The notes under the pieces were generated by a model. The model was not told the DNA's origin, ran no database searches, and was given only the letters and a program-made list of their open reading frames with translations. A stretch of DNA of 64,000 nucleotides from JASGJS01 sp047601185 (GTDB lineage: Bacteria > Pseudomonadota > Gammaproteobacteria > JAURND01): NCBI GenBank assembly GCA_047601185.1, contig JASGJS010000001.1, positions 434,001 through 498,000 on the forward strand, read 5' to 3'. Below are positions 53,459 to 62,406 of the stretch, in pieces. The number at the start of each line of letters is the position of its first letter. The stretch's first letter is position 1. The position numbers were made by a program, and so were the translations under genes.

Positions 53459-54466
53459 ATGAAGTTTGTCGATGAGGCACTGATTCGGGTAGAAGCCGGT
53501 AATGGCGGCCACGGGTGTCTCAGCTTTCGACGGGAAAAATTCATTCCCTGGGGTGGGCCTGACGGCGGCGATGGCGGCGATGGCGGCAGCGTCTATCTCA
53601 AAGCCGACCCCACGATTAATACTTTAGTCGACTTTCGTTTCCAGCGTACCCACCGTGCAGAACGCGGCCAAGACGGCATGGGCAGTCAATGCACCGGCAA
53701 AAAAGGCGAAGATTGTATTATTTCGGTTCCATTGGGCACCTTAGTGTATGATGCCGATACCGAAGAACTCATTGCCGATATGACTGAACCGGGGCAATTG
53801 ATCTGCGTGGCACAAGGCGGCCATCACGGTTTAGGCAATATCAACTTTAAAAGCAGCACCAATCGCTCCCCCCGCAAAACCACCCGCGGCACCCCCGGCG
53901 AGCAACGTAATCTAAAATTAGAACTCAAACTGTTGGCAGATGTCGGTCTATTAGGTCGACCCAATGCCGGCAAATCGAGCTTTATCCGCGCGGTTTCGCA
54001 AGCCCACCCCAAAGTCGCCGATTACCCCTTCACTACTTTGCATCCCTATTTAGGTGTCGTACGGATTGATGTCAATCGCGGCTTCGTCGTCGCCGATATC
54101 CCTGGCTTAATCGAAGGCGCTGCAGACGGCGCCGGCTTAGGGATTCAATTCCTCAAACACTTAATGCGCACGCGAGTGCTGCTACATTTAGTCGATGTCA
54201 CCGCCGCCGACGGGGTAGACCCTGTAGACGCAGTCCAAACCATTGCTCAAGAACTGGAAAAGTTTAGCCCCGAATTAGCCGCCCGCCCCCGCTGGTTAGT
54301 CTTAAATAAAATCGACTTATTGTCTTCCGAAGAAATGGAGCCCGTTTGCCAAGGTATTGTCGACAGATTACAGTGGCAAGGGCCGGTGTTTCGCATTTCT
54401 GCTCTGCGCAAAGAAGGTGTGCAAGCGGTGTGTTATAAAGTGATGGAAGTGCTGGAGCAAAGTTAA
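53459..54466 (+). CDS. obgE: GTPase ObgE/CgtA
   Basis: Ribosome-assembly and stress GTPase of 335 residues. The glycine-rich Obg domain (GGHGCLSFRREKFIPWGGPD, GGDGGDGGSVYL) is followed by the G domain: GRPNAGKSSFIRAVS (G1), DIPGLIEGAADGAGLG (G3), NKIDLL (G4). It has no long C-terminal extension beyond the G domain. Third gene of the conserved L21-L27-Obg operon. Confidence 0.96.
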   Translation: MKFVDEALIRVEAGNGGHGCLSFRREKFIPWGGPDGGDGGDGGSVYLKADPTINTLVDFRFQRTHRAERGQDGMGSQCTGKKGEDCIISVPLGTLVYDADTEELIADMTEPGQLICVAQGGHHGLGNINFKSSTNRSPRKTTRGTPGEQRNLKLELKLLADVGLLGRPNAGKSSFIRAVSQAHPKVADYPFTTLHPYLGVVRIDVNRGFVVADIPGLIEGAADGAGLGIQFLKHLMRTRVLLHLVDVTAADGVDPVDAVQTIAQELEKFSPELAARPRWLVLNKIDLLSSEEMEPVCQGIVDRLQWQGPVFRISALRKEGVQAVCYKVMEVLEQS

Positions 54467-54486
54467 ACGCATAGAAGAGGGAGGTC

Positions 54487-55392
54487 ATGAAGAAATATCA
54501 ATGCTATGTTTCATGGGCACTGCTACTATCCTGCTTATTCATAACATCAATAGCAAGTGCAGCATCAACCTTAAAAACAAAAACCATCGAAATTGCTGGC
54601 CATCACATCGTATATGATTCCGGCGGAGAAGGAGAGCCTATTTTGTTATTGCATGGCCTATTTGGGTCTAAGAATCAATGGCATGACTTCGCAAATATCT
54701 TGATGAATCATCATTACCATGTCGTTGCGCTCGATCTGCCTGGGTATGGAAAAAGCACCGGTTATCCTGAACAAGACTACGATTTAAAAAACCAGGTCGC
54801 CCTTTTACACCAATTTACAATAAAGTTACACTTAAATCATATCAATTTAGCGGGGAATTCAATGGGCGGACTCATTGCCGCATTCTATGCTGATCGATAT
54901 GGAGCCGAATTACAAAGCCTCGCTTTCATAGGCGCGCCCTTCGGCAGCGTGACATCTAAACCCAGCCCTACTGATTTGCTGCTTGCTCAAGGTAAGAATC
55001 CTTTTATACCCACCAGCGCAATGGAATTTAAACAGGAAATGTCTTTATTATTCACAAATCCGCCAGTGTTTTCTCAAGAAGAACAAACAAAACGCATTCA
55101 TCGCTATCAAGAAGAGTACACTAAAGATGTCAAAATATGGACCATGGTAAAGCAATATCAACAGGCTTTAAACCAATTAACACATATTAACCTACCCACT
55201 TTAATTATTTGGGGTAATGCGGATAAGGTAATCGACGTGAGCGGCGCGAAACCCCTACATCAAAAATTCCTGAGCCAACTCGTGATTTTTCCAAATGGTA
55301 GTCACTTGCTTTTTATGGAGCAACCTTCAAAAGCCGCCAACATCTATATGAACTTTTTAAAGCAACAAGAAAAGATTAAGCATGCCACTTAA
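54487..55392 (+). CDS. exported alpha/beta hydrolase
   Basis: A 301-residue alpha/beta hydrolase with an N-terminal signal peptide (CYVSWALLLSCLFITSIASA). The fold shows ILLLHGLFGSKNQWHDFANI, nucleophile NLAGNSMGGLIAAFYA, acid WGNADKVID and histidine NGSHLLFMEQPS. It may be a lipase or esterase; substrate unknown. GGGAGG precedes the start. Its stop overlaps the next hydrolase by 11 bases, so the two are co-expressed. Confidence 0.85.
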   Translation: MKKYQCYVSWALLLSCLFITSIASAASTLKTKTIEIAGHHIVYDSGGEGEPILLLHGLFGSKNQWHDFANILMNHHYHVVALDLPGYGKSTGYPEQDYDLKNQVALLHQFTIKLHLNHINLAGNSMGGLIAAFYADRYGAELQSLAFIGAPFGSVTSKPSPTDLLLAQGKNPFIPTSAMEFKQEMSLLFTNPPVFSQEEQTKRIHRYQEEYTKDVKIWTMVKQYQQALNQLTHINLPTLIIWGNADKVIDVSGAKPLHQKFLSQLVIFPNGSHLLFMEQPSKAANIYMNFLKQQEKIKHAT

Positions 55393-56317
55393 TTCAGAAG
55401 AAGCCTTATTTCTAGCCGAAAAAAATAAAAATCGGGTTTTATTGAAAGACCTCGGCCTAGAGAAAGCAAGAGAACATTTTGCGCGGAGCATGCATCAATA
55501 TAATGCAAAACAACCCATATTTAACACATTTGATGTTAAAGTATCTGCGATGCATAATTCAATAAATCTCAGAGTCTATCAGCCCACTTCATCTACCCCT
55601 TCCAAACCAATTATTTTATACCTGCATGGTGGTGGTTTTGTCATGGGCGATTTAAATGCTTATGATCATGATTGCAGAAGGTTATCATTAGCGACCGAGT
55701 GTATTATTGTTTCTGTAGAATATCGACTGGCTCCAGAATTCCCTTGCCCTGCAGCCATCGAAGATTGCTATGCTGCTTTTGAATGGATTTCCTCTCATGC
55801 ACCTAAAATTGGAGGAGACCCAAATAAATTAAGTATTATGGGTGATAGCGCTGGAGGAAATTTGGCAGTACAACTTATTTCCAGACTGAATATATCTCAA
55901 AAAAACCTAATAAAGCTTCAAATTCTGTTGTATCCAGCAATCGATTTTACCTGCAGTTCCAAATCACATCAATTATTTGGTCAAGGGTACAATGTGACTT
56001 CTGATACTCTAGCATGGTGTTATGATCAATACTTAAACCCACAAACTAATTCTGAGCCCTTATCTTTATTAGATCATGATGCAAAGTTTTTTGAAAACTT
56101 TCCTAGCACTTTAATCATTACTGCTGAGTTTGATGCTTTGCGGGATGAAGCAGAGCAATTTCGAGCTTATTTGAAAAAATGTGGCACCCAAAGTGATCTT
56201 AAGTGTTTCAGCGGCACCGTGCATGGATTTCTAAGCTACTACGATCTATTTACTTCAGCAAAACTAGCAATCGATTACATATCGAGCCACACTCATCAGA
56301 TAACAGAAATCAACTGA
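55382..56317 (+). CDS. alpha/beta hydrolase, HSL/acetyl-esterase type
   Basis: A 311-residue cytoplasmic esterase of the hormone-sensitive-lipase group. Oxyanion motif YLHGGGFVMGD, nucleophile MGDSAGGNLAVQL, acid TAEFDALRDEA and histidine GTVHGFLSYY are all in place. Relatives cleave short-chain acyl esters. It overlaps the upstream hydrolase gene and is convergent with a LuxR-type gene, overlapping it by 8 bases. Confidence 0.9.
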   Translation: MPLNSEEALFLAEKNKNRVLLKDLGLEKAREHFARSMHQYNAKQPIFNTFDVKVSAMHNSINLRVYQPTSSTPSKPIILYLHGGGFVMGDLNAYDHDCRRLSLATECIIVSVEYRLAPEFPCPAAIEDCYAAFEWISSHAPKIGGDPNKLSIMGDSAGGNLAVQLISRLNISQKNLIKLQILLYPAIDFTCSSKSHQLFGQGYNVTSDTLAWCYDQYLNPQTNSEPLSLLDHDAKFFENFPSTLIITAEFDALRDEAEQFRAYLKKCGTQSDLKCFSGTVHGFLSYYDLFTSAKLAIDYISSHTHQITEIN

Positions 56318-57035
56318 TGTAGCCATTTTTTATTGCTAAGGCAACTGCTTGCTCTTTGGTATTGCAATACATTTTATCCTTGATAATCTCAAACTTGTTT
56401 TTTAATGTTCCTTCCGTAATATTAAGCAATTTGGCAATTTCGCATGATCTAAAGCCCTTTGACAGAAAGCCCAAAATGGTCATCTCTTTTTGTGTCAGGT
56501 AAATATCATGAGAATCCTTATTGTAGCACCTATTCTCTTTTGAAAATTCTTTTATGATGGGCTCAACCGTCAGCAAAAAAGATTTTTCTAGCTGTTGCAA
56601 TTCTTCATTTCTGACGTGTATTATCGAGTCAATTCTTTCTTTATCGGAAAATTTTCTGGAACTATATGATAAAGTATCAGCTTCTCCAATAATAAAACTT
56701 ACACCTTTGGGTATTTTATACACCTCCGTCCTTTCTTGGTGCATGAGTAATTCTTTTTTATCTGTCACGTTTTCACCCCAAATCCAAATATTTTCATTTA
56801 AATGTTGTAGTGTCGTAAACGTATCGGACTCAAGATATTTCTCTACATAACACAGCCCCCAGTTCCTATCCGTTGTGAGTTCAAAATAAGTACCATTGGG
56901 GAGCCGTCTTGCATAATGGAAAAAAGTGATATTATGCTCTTGTTTCAGTTTATTTATAAGACTGTCCATCATACTAGAATGTTTGTAGGATGGGGTGCTC
57001 TTTATCCAATCATATAAGTTTTCTGGAACTTTCAT
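56310..57035 (-). CDS. LuxR-type regulator, unknown sensor domain
   Basis: A 241-residue transcription regulator. The C-terminal 65 residues are a LuxR/GerE helix-turn-helix (LTQKEMTILGFLSKGFRSCE, IAKLLNITEGTLKNKFEIIK). The N-terminal 170 residues have the size of an autoinducer-binding domain, but I do not see its conserved Trp/Tyr/Asp pattern, so the ligand is unknown. No luxI is nearby. One of four LuxR-type genes in the last 8 kb. Confidence 0.82.
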   Translation of the reverse strand: MKVPENLYDWIKSTPSYKHSSMMDSLINKLKQEHNITFFHYARRLPNGTYFELTTDRNWGLCYVEKYLESDTFTTLQHLNENIWIWGENVTDKKELLMHQERTEVYKIPKGVSFIIGEADTLSYSSRKFSDKERIDSIIHVRNEELQQLEKSFLLTVEPIIKEFSKENRCYNKDSHDIYLTQKEMTILGFLSKGFRSCEIAKLLNITEGTLKNKFEIIKDKMYCNTKEQAVALAIKNGYIS

Positions 57036-57239
57036 CTATTACACTCCTTTGATTTTTATAAAATTTATATCATCCAGGCCTGCTGTTCCATTAAAAATCC
57101 CCCAATGGTATTTTAATAAATTTTGTTTGTCAAGATAACGAATGACATCTATTTTGTTTCAACCAAATAGCGTAAATTTTCTGATATAAATCTGTGTTGG
57201 GCAGTATACCCATGAGATTTCATTAACAAGGAGAAAAAC

Positions 57240-57530
57240 ATGTCAACATTTAACACTCATTCCGCTCCAATAAAGAAGTTTTACTTAGGCAGCCAATTTC
57301 CCGGTCAATATTTTACTAAACAAGAAGCCAACTGCATGTATTATTTTTTAAAAGGATACAGTAATCAGGCTGTTGCTGAAACATTAAAACTCTCAATAAG
57401 AACTATAGTCTTCTACTCAGGACTTATGCGCAATAAGGTACCCTCTGACTCTAACAAGGAGTTGATTGAGCGCGTGAAAGAGACCAATTTTATGCATTAT
57501 TTAGAAGAAATTGAACAAGAATTAAGGTAA
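57240..57530 (+). CDS. miniature LuxR-type HTH protein, paralogue 1
   Basis: A 96-residue protein with only a LuxR-like helix-turn-helix: YFTKQEANCMYYFLKGYSNQ, AVAETLKLSIRTIVFYSGLM, then SNKELIERVKETNFMHYLEE. The usual T-V-E-x-H of the recognition helix is replaced by T-I-V-F-Y, so DNA contacts differ. No sensor domain. AAGGAG precedes the start. A close paralogue (23 differences in 96 by my count) is at 63658. A family C element begins within its last bases. Confidence 0.75.
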   Translation: MSTFNTHSAPIKKFYLGSQFPGQYFTKQEANCMYYFLKGYSNQAVAETLKLSIRTIVFYSGLMRNKVPSDSNKELIERVKETNFMHYLEEIEQELR

Positions 57531-57534
57531 AAAG

Positions 57535-57736
57535 TCAGCACTTTCTAAGACAAGCTCATCGCTCTTAAGAAGTCATTCAAGAGGAAGCGTCGTCCCGACA
57601 TGGATGCCGGGATTCAAATCCAAATGACAAAGATGTAAAGTTTTGCTTCCTGCAAACTGGATCCCCGCATCCTGCGAGGACGACGCCTCCTGCCTCATTA
57701 AGTTCAAGCTTCCCTTAGAATGTGCCGAATGGATAC
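57535..57736. mobile_element. family C element, copy 2 (reverse orientation)
   Basis: AGTCAGCACTTTCTAAGACA at the left and AAGTTCAAGCTTCCCTTAGA at the right mirror the copy at 43.2 kb. Shared interior blocks include GTAAAGTTTTGCTTCCTGCA and CTGGATCCCCGCATCCTGCG. Confidence 0.8.
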
Positions 57737-57807
57737 AATAAAATTTCACGCAGAGTTGAATAATTTTCTTTCACACATACCCCTTAATTTATATATTTTT
57801 TTAAAGA

Positions 57808-58710
57808 CTACCGAGAAATTAAACTTAAAAATCCCTCTGGATATTCATCATTGGAGGAAGATTCTTTTTCTATATAATTTATGTCCAAAAATTTTCCTGA
57901 TTTTATCATTTGATAGGACATCGCATCCTGAATATAACTTATCATACTAGAGTATAAAGGAAATTTATTGATTTCAGATACTTCGCTATGTTTTGGAAAC
58001 GACCATAATAACAAAAAAAAATTTACGACAGGCTTCATTAGGGTTAAATAATATTGTGTCTTATCCGAATGGAGAGGATCATAATGATAGACTAATGCCT
58101 CTTCATCGCGCCTAGAAAGCCCAGATTTAATGGAGAGAAGAGAAAGATCATAGCTGAAATGATTTTCCCCAGAATATTCCCAGTCTACAATTTTAACTTT
58201 TTCTCCACTCAAATAGATACTGGAGGGCAATAGGTCGTTATGTGAAAAAACATGGTTTCTTTTATCAAAATGTAAAAGGGTAGCAATACTCAAAACTATT
58301 TGAAAACAATTTTGAATATTCTGATCGGTAAAATTTTTAAACCCCTTCATACAATTTACGATTGTACTAGGAAGTGAATAGCTATTTTTGAAATCTTTTA
58401 TCTGTTGATATTTTTTGATGGATCGAGAAATTTCTTTTAGATGATGTTCGCCACTCTCAGCTGACCTTATTTCAAAAAAATTTGTATCTTCAGAAATTTT
58501 ACATATTTGCCATTCATTTTTATATCGATTTTTTAAAACAGTAGTTTCAATTCCATTTACCCTAAGTTTTTTTAAATTATAATTTTCATCATCACGATTA
58601 AAAGGTGGCCATAATTTTCCATTCATCCGTATCAGGTATTTCTCATCTTTATCACTTTCAACACGAAAGAATTTATTTGTCACACTGTCCTTCAATGCTA
58701 TTGACGTCAC
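57808..58710 (-). CDS. choline-kinase/APH-like protein, 5' end frameshifted
   Basis: Small-molecule kinase fold of the choline-kinase/aminoglycoside phosphotransferase type: catalytic loop VFSHNDLLPSSIYL and metal aspartate KIVDWEYSGENHFSYDLSLL. The loop asparagine (H-x-D-x4-N) is serine here. The in-frame start would be a GTG at 58710 with no ribosome site. A better start, ATG at 58784 with GAGAGGG upstream, reads MKDKIKEIEEFFASKKLHLK but shifts out of frame at an A8 run (58721-58728); adding one A restores a smooth N-terminus into DVTSIALKDSV. It is thus a decayed gene, a slippage-controlled gene or a sequence error. Confidence 0.7.
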   Translation of the reverse strand: MTSIALKDSVTNKFFRVESDKDEKYLIRMNGKLWPPFNRDDENYNLKKLRVNGIETTVLKNRYKNEWQICKISEDTNFFEIRSAESGEHHLKEISRSIKKYQQIKDFKNSYSLPSTIVNCMKGFKNFTDQNIQNCFQIVLSIATLLHFDKRNHVFSHNDLLPSSIYLSGEKVKIVDWEYSGENHFSYDLSLLSIKSGLSRRDEEALVYHYDPLHSDKTQYYLTLMKPVVNFFLLLWSFPKHSEVSEINKFPLYSSMISYIQDAMSYQMIKSGKFLDINYIEKESSSNDEYPEGFLSLISR

Positions 58711-58933
58711 ATCGTTAAGATTTTTTTTAAGTGCAATTTTTTGCTGGCAAAAAATTCTTCAATTTCTTTAATTTTATCTTTCATATAGCCCTCTCATACA
58801 AAGTTGTCAAGAGAGACATGCTAATATTTTTTTTCAAACTATTGAAATATATTGTTTTTATGAGCACAATAAGTTTTATTTATGGGCAGATCTAACAAAC
58901 GTGCCCTTCCGAAACAAATATTACTCTACGCCC

Positions 58934-59947
58934 TTAATCAGAATTTGCAGCATTTTTTTGAATATCAACCACCACCTTCCCATGTGTCTTGCCAGATTCC
59001 AATAAAGCATGCGCTTCGCTTATTTGCTCCAGCATGAAAGTATGAGGATCAATCATAGGTTTCAATTTACCTTGATCCACAATCTGCGCTAATTCCGTTA
59101 AAATTTTACCGTGCGCGGCTCGTCCTTCGCCCGTCACAATTGGCAATAACATGAATACCACATGCAAACTGAGCGCCTTACCATGCATCACCGACAGATC
59201 ATGAGTGGAACGTGCAGCCGTCGTGACGACTGTGCCGCGTATTTTGGCTGCTGCCAGCGCACGGTCTAAATTGGGACCGCCGACGGTATCAAAAACCACA
59301 TCAAAACCTCTGCCACCAGTCAAGCGGGCTACGTAGCTTTCTACGGATTCTTCTTGAGCGTTGATCACTTCATCTGCGCCCAGTGATTTCGCCAATTCAA
59401 AGTTTTCAGCATGACGAATTGTAGTGGCGACTCGCGCACCACACCATTTGGCCAATTGGACAGCAATATGTCCGACGCCGCCTGTTCCGCCATGAATTAA
59501 TACATGAAACTCTGGTTTAATTTTAGCGAAATCAAATAGCGCTTCCCACGCAGTAATACTCACCAACGGTAAAGCGGCAGCTTCTCGCGCGGATAAGGTT
59601 TGAGGACGTTTCGCTAACAGTTGAGCATCCGCCAACATATATTCCGCCAGTGCGCCGGGATTGTCTTTGAATCCACCTGCACATCCGTATACTTCATCTC
59701 CAGGCTTAAAATTTTTAACATCGTCTGTCACTTCAAGCACAACTCCTGAAACATCTCCTTGCAGTATGGCAGGGAAAGGGGGTGCGAGGTTTGGGACAAG
59801 TCCCTTACGGATTTTACAATCGATAGGATTTACACTGGTTGCCAGCACTTTAATCAAGACGTGCCCGGGTTTCAGGATAGGCGTGGGAATATCACTTATC
59901 TGAAAGACCGAAGGATCACCGAATTGGTTAATCACCTGCGCGCGCAT
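58934..59947 (-). CDS. zinc-less medium-chain dehydrogenase (quinone oxidoreductase-like)
   Basis: A 337-residue MDR-superfamily NAD(P)H oxidoreductase: N-terminal GroES-like part (LIKVLATSVNPIDCKIRKGL), cofactor motif VLIHGGTGGVGHIAVQLAKW, then GRGFDVVFDTVGGPNLDRAL. It lacks the zinc ligands of alcohol dehydrogenases and fits quinone reductase or enone reductase types. The stop of gltX lies on the same strand 4 bases beyond its start, so it is downstream of gltX. Confidence 0.88.
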   Translation of the reverse strand: MRAQVINQFGDPSVFQISDIPTPILKPGHVLIKVLATSVNPIDCKIRKGLVPNLAPPFPAILQGDVSGVVLEVTDDVKNFKPGDEVYGCAGGFKDNPGALAEYMLADAQLLAKRPQTLSAREAAALPLVSITAWEALFDFAKIKPEFHVLIHGGTGGVGHIAVQLAKWCGARVATTIRHAENFELAKSLGADEVINAQEESVESYVARLTGGRGFDVVFDTVGGPNLDRALAAAKIRGTVVTTAARSTHDLSVMHGKALSLHVVFMLLPIVTGEGRAAHGKILTELAQIVDQGKLKPMIDPHTFMLEQISEAHALLESGKTHGKVVVDIQKNAANSD

Positions 59948-59951
59948 AAAC

Positions 59952-61347
59952 TTATTCCTCTGAATTTAAATAATTTTGCAGTCGAGATAAGGTCTTGTTT
60001 TGGCCTAATAAATAGAGGGTCATATCAATGGGCGGAGAAATGGTATTGCCTGTTAATACTACACGTAAGGGTTGGGCAATTTTCCCAAGTCCAAGTTGTA
60101 ATTGTTCTGCGGTTTCTTGAATGACCGCATGAATCTGTGTGCAATCCCAAGACGGCAATTTTTGCAGTTTATCATAAAGCGTTTGTAAGACGATTTTGCT
60201 ATCAGCAGTCAGAAATTTTTCTGCTGCATTAGGATCAAATTTAACCGTTTCAGCATAAAAGCAAAGGCTTTTATCCGCCATTTCCGCTAAGGTTTTGCAG
60301 CGTTCTTTTTGTGCTTCTAATAATTCAGTAAGCAGAGGGCCTTGATCAGGCTGAACACCTCGTTGCTGTAATTGCGAAGCCAATGGCGGAATTAATGTGT
60401 CGGGAGGCAAAGTTTTCAAATAATGCTGATTAAGCCACAATAATTTTTCAGGATTGATGGCGGCGGGCGCACGATTGATTCCATGTAAGTCGAAGAGTTG
60501 CGTTAATTCTTCCATCGAAAAAATTTCTTGATCGCCATGAGACCAGCCTAATCGCACTAAATAATTCAATAAAGCTTGCGGTAAATAGCCCGCATCACGA
60601 TATTCTAAAACACTGGCAGCACCATGGCGTTTCGAAAGTTTTTTGCCATCTGGTGCTAAAATCATTGGCAAATGGGCGTAGACTGGAATGGGTGCACCCA
60701 ATGCCGCTAAAATATTCACTTGACGGGGCGTGTTATTGATATGATCATCCCCACGAATCACATGCGTAATCGCCATATCCCAATCATCTACAACCACCGT
60801 AAAATTATAAGTCGGCGTGCCATCACTACGCGCAATAATTAAATCATCAAGCTCCTCATTGCGAAAACATAAAGATCCTCGAATCTGATCGTCAAATACA
60901 ACTTCGCCACTTTCTGGATTGCGAAAACGCACCACAAAAGGCTGCTGTGGATTCTCTGAGGTAAGGTTTCGACAATGCCCGTCATAACGGGGTTTTCTGC
61001 TTATTCGCCAGCTGGGCTTCTCGCAGCTGCTCTAAACGCTCTTTGCTACAGTAACAACGATAGGCCGTTCCATTCTGTAACATTTTTTCGATAACCTCAG
61101 CATAGCGGGGAAAACGCTGGGTTTGATAAAATGGCCCTTCTTGATAATCCAACCCTAACCAGGCCATCCCTTCCAAAATGACATCAACCGCCTCAGACGT
61201 AGAGCGCTCCAGGTCGGTATCTTCAATCCTCAGGATAAAATCGCCCTGGTGTTTTTTGGCATAGAGCCAGGAATACAGGGCAGTGCGGGCGCTGCCAATA
61301 TGCAGGTATCCTGTCGGGCTGGGCGCAAAGCGGGTTCTGATTCGCAT
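59952..61347 (-). pseudogene. gltX: glutamyl-tRNA synthetase, one-base frameshift
   Basis: Charges tRNA-Glu. The first part (from 61347) has the HIGH motif RFAPSPTGYLHIGSARTALY and runs to LANKQKTPL, stop. The second part, in another frame, resumes RYDGHCRNLTSENPQQPFVV and contains KKLSKRHG (KMSKS-type) and the anticodon-binding helices. Removing one base from the AAAACCCC run (60989-60996) joins them into a normal protein of about 464 residues. As the enzyme is normally essential, a sequence error or a second copy elsewhere is likelier than a true null. Confidence 0.9.
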
Positions 61348-61473
61348 AAAGAGGGGGTCCTAATATTATTGTGCGTAGTGGTTGACCAAACAGGGTTTTG
61401 ACTTTAAACTTTACCACAAAACCTCACTTCAAAGCACCCCTTTTTACCCCTGGTTTGCTGAATGGACTCGATC

Positions 61474-61548
61474 GGGCGATTAGCTCAGCGGGAGAGCACT
61501 GCCTTCACACGGCAGGGGTCAGTGGTTCGATCCCACTATCGCCCACCA
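61474..61548 (+). tRNA. tRNA-Val (anticodon CAC)
   Basis: GGGCGAT...ATCGCCC acceptor stem, D-arm TAGCTCAGCGGGAGAGCA, anticodon stem CTGCC/GGCAG with loop TTCACAC giving anticodon CAC, T-arm GGTTCGATCCC and an encoded CCA end (75 bases). CAC reads GUG only. Valine tRNAs beside gltX also occur in E. coli (divergent valU cluster). Confidence 0.95.
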
Positions 61549-61634
61549 ATGCAAATACACATAAACATTAATGGGGGAGAGATTACCAATGAAGTTAATA
61601 AAACAGATTTTGTAAAAGCTGTGGTGCATGCTCA

Positions 61635-62393
61635 ATGTTAAAATTAAAAACCTCTGAACACATCCCATCATTTTCTTTTGATCCTGAAAAAAATTTAGAT
61701 GTCATGATTAGGAGCTCAAAAAATGTCATTGATCAAATGAATCAAATTGTATTTTTTAAAAATATTAATTTTAAATATGCTTATTGCAACGATAAGTTGG
61801 TATCATTTTCTAAATTAAAAAACCATAAACACATTTTATCTAAAGAAGACTATGAATTGCCTTGGGCGGAAGATGCCAATTTTTATAGAAACATTGATAA
61901 AGAAGTATTGCTTGGAAAAGAAATGAAAATCTTGTTAGAAGTTAGAGTGGCTTCTGGAGATAAAATTGCAGCACTACAAAATAAAATTGCAATTAAAAAT
62001 CCAGAAACCGGAAATGTAATAGGAATAATGGTCTCTATGTCTGAAATATACAATAGCTCAACAAATGAATTTCTAGCTCAAATCAAAATAAGAGATTCAA
62101 TAAACATTATAAACAAAATTCAAATTCCAATAAATTATAAACTGCAGAATTACGACAAATATAATTTTTCGGCAAGAGAATCTGAATGCTTATTTTACGT
62201 CCTTAGAGGAATGACAACTAAGATGATAGCTGAAATATTGAATAGGTCACCTAGAACAGTTGAGAAATTTATTTTAAGCATTAAGAATAAAATGGGATGC
62301 ACTTATAAAACTGAAGTTATTGAAAAATCTATAAAGGAAGGATTAATTGATATCATTCCTCCTATAATAAAAATTAACACGACAATTAATTAA
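61635..62393 (+). CDS. LuxR-type regulator with PAS-like N-terminus
   Basis: A 252-residue regulator. The N-terminal part (VIDQMNQIVFFKNINFKYAY then CNDKL) has the look of a PAS domain of the kind paired with LuxR helices in Legionella-type bacteria. The C-terminal helix-turn-helix is FSARESECLFYVLRGMTTKM, IAEILNRSPRTVEKFILSIK. The ribosome site before the ATG is weak. The dehydrogenase gene starts 13 bases downstream, suggesting an operon. Very A+T-rich. Confidence 0.78.
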   Translation: MLKLKTSEHIPSFSFDPEKNLDVMIRSSKNVIDQMNQIVFFKNINFKYAYCNDKLVSFSKLKNHKHILSKEDYELPWAEDANFYRNIDKEVLLGKEMKILLEVRVASGDKIAALQNKIAIKNPETGNVIGIMVSMSEIYNSSTNEFLAQIKIRDSINIINKIQIPINYKLQNYDKYNFSARESECLFYVLRGMTTKMIAEILNRSPRTVEKFILSIKNKMGCTYKTEVIEKSIKEGLIDIIPPIIKINTTIN

Positions 62394-62406
62394 AGAGAAT
62401 ATTGTT

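Noticed and set aside
56310..57035. Acyl-homoserine-lactone receptor
   Set aside because: The N-terminal domain has the right size but I cannot see the conserved ligand-pocket residues, and no luxI is present.
58934..59947. Zinc-dependent alcohol dehydrogenase
   Set aside because: The catalytic and structural zinc cysteines are absent; it fits the quinone oxidoreductase-like branch.
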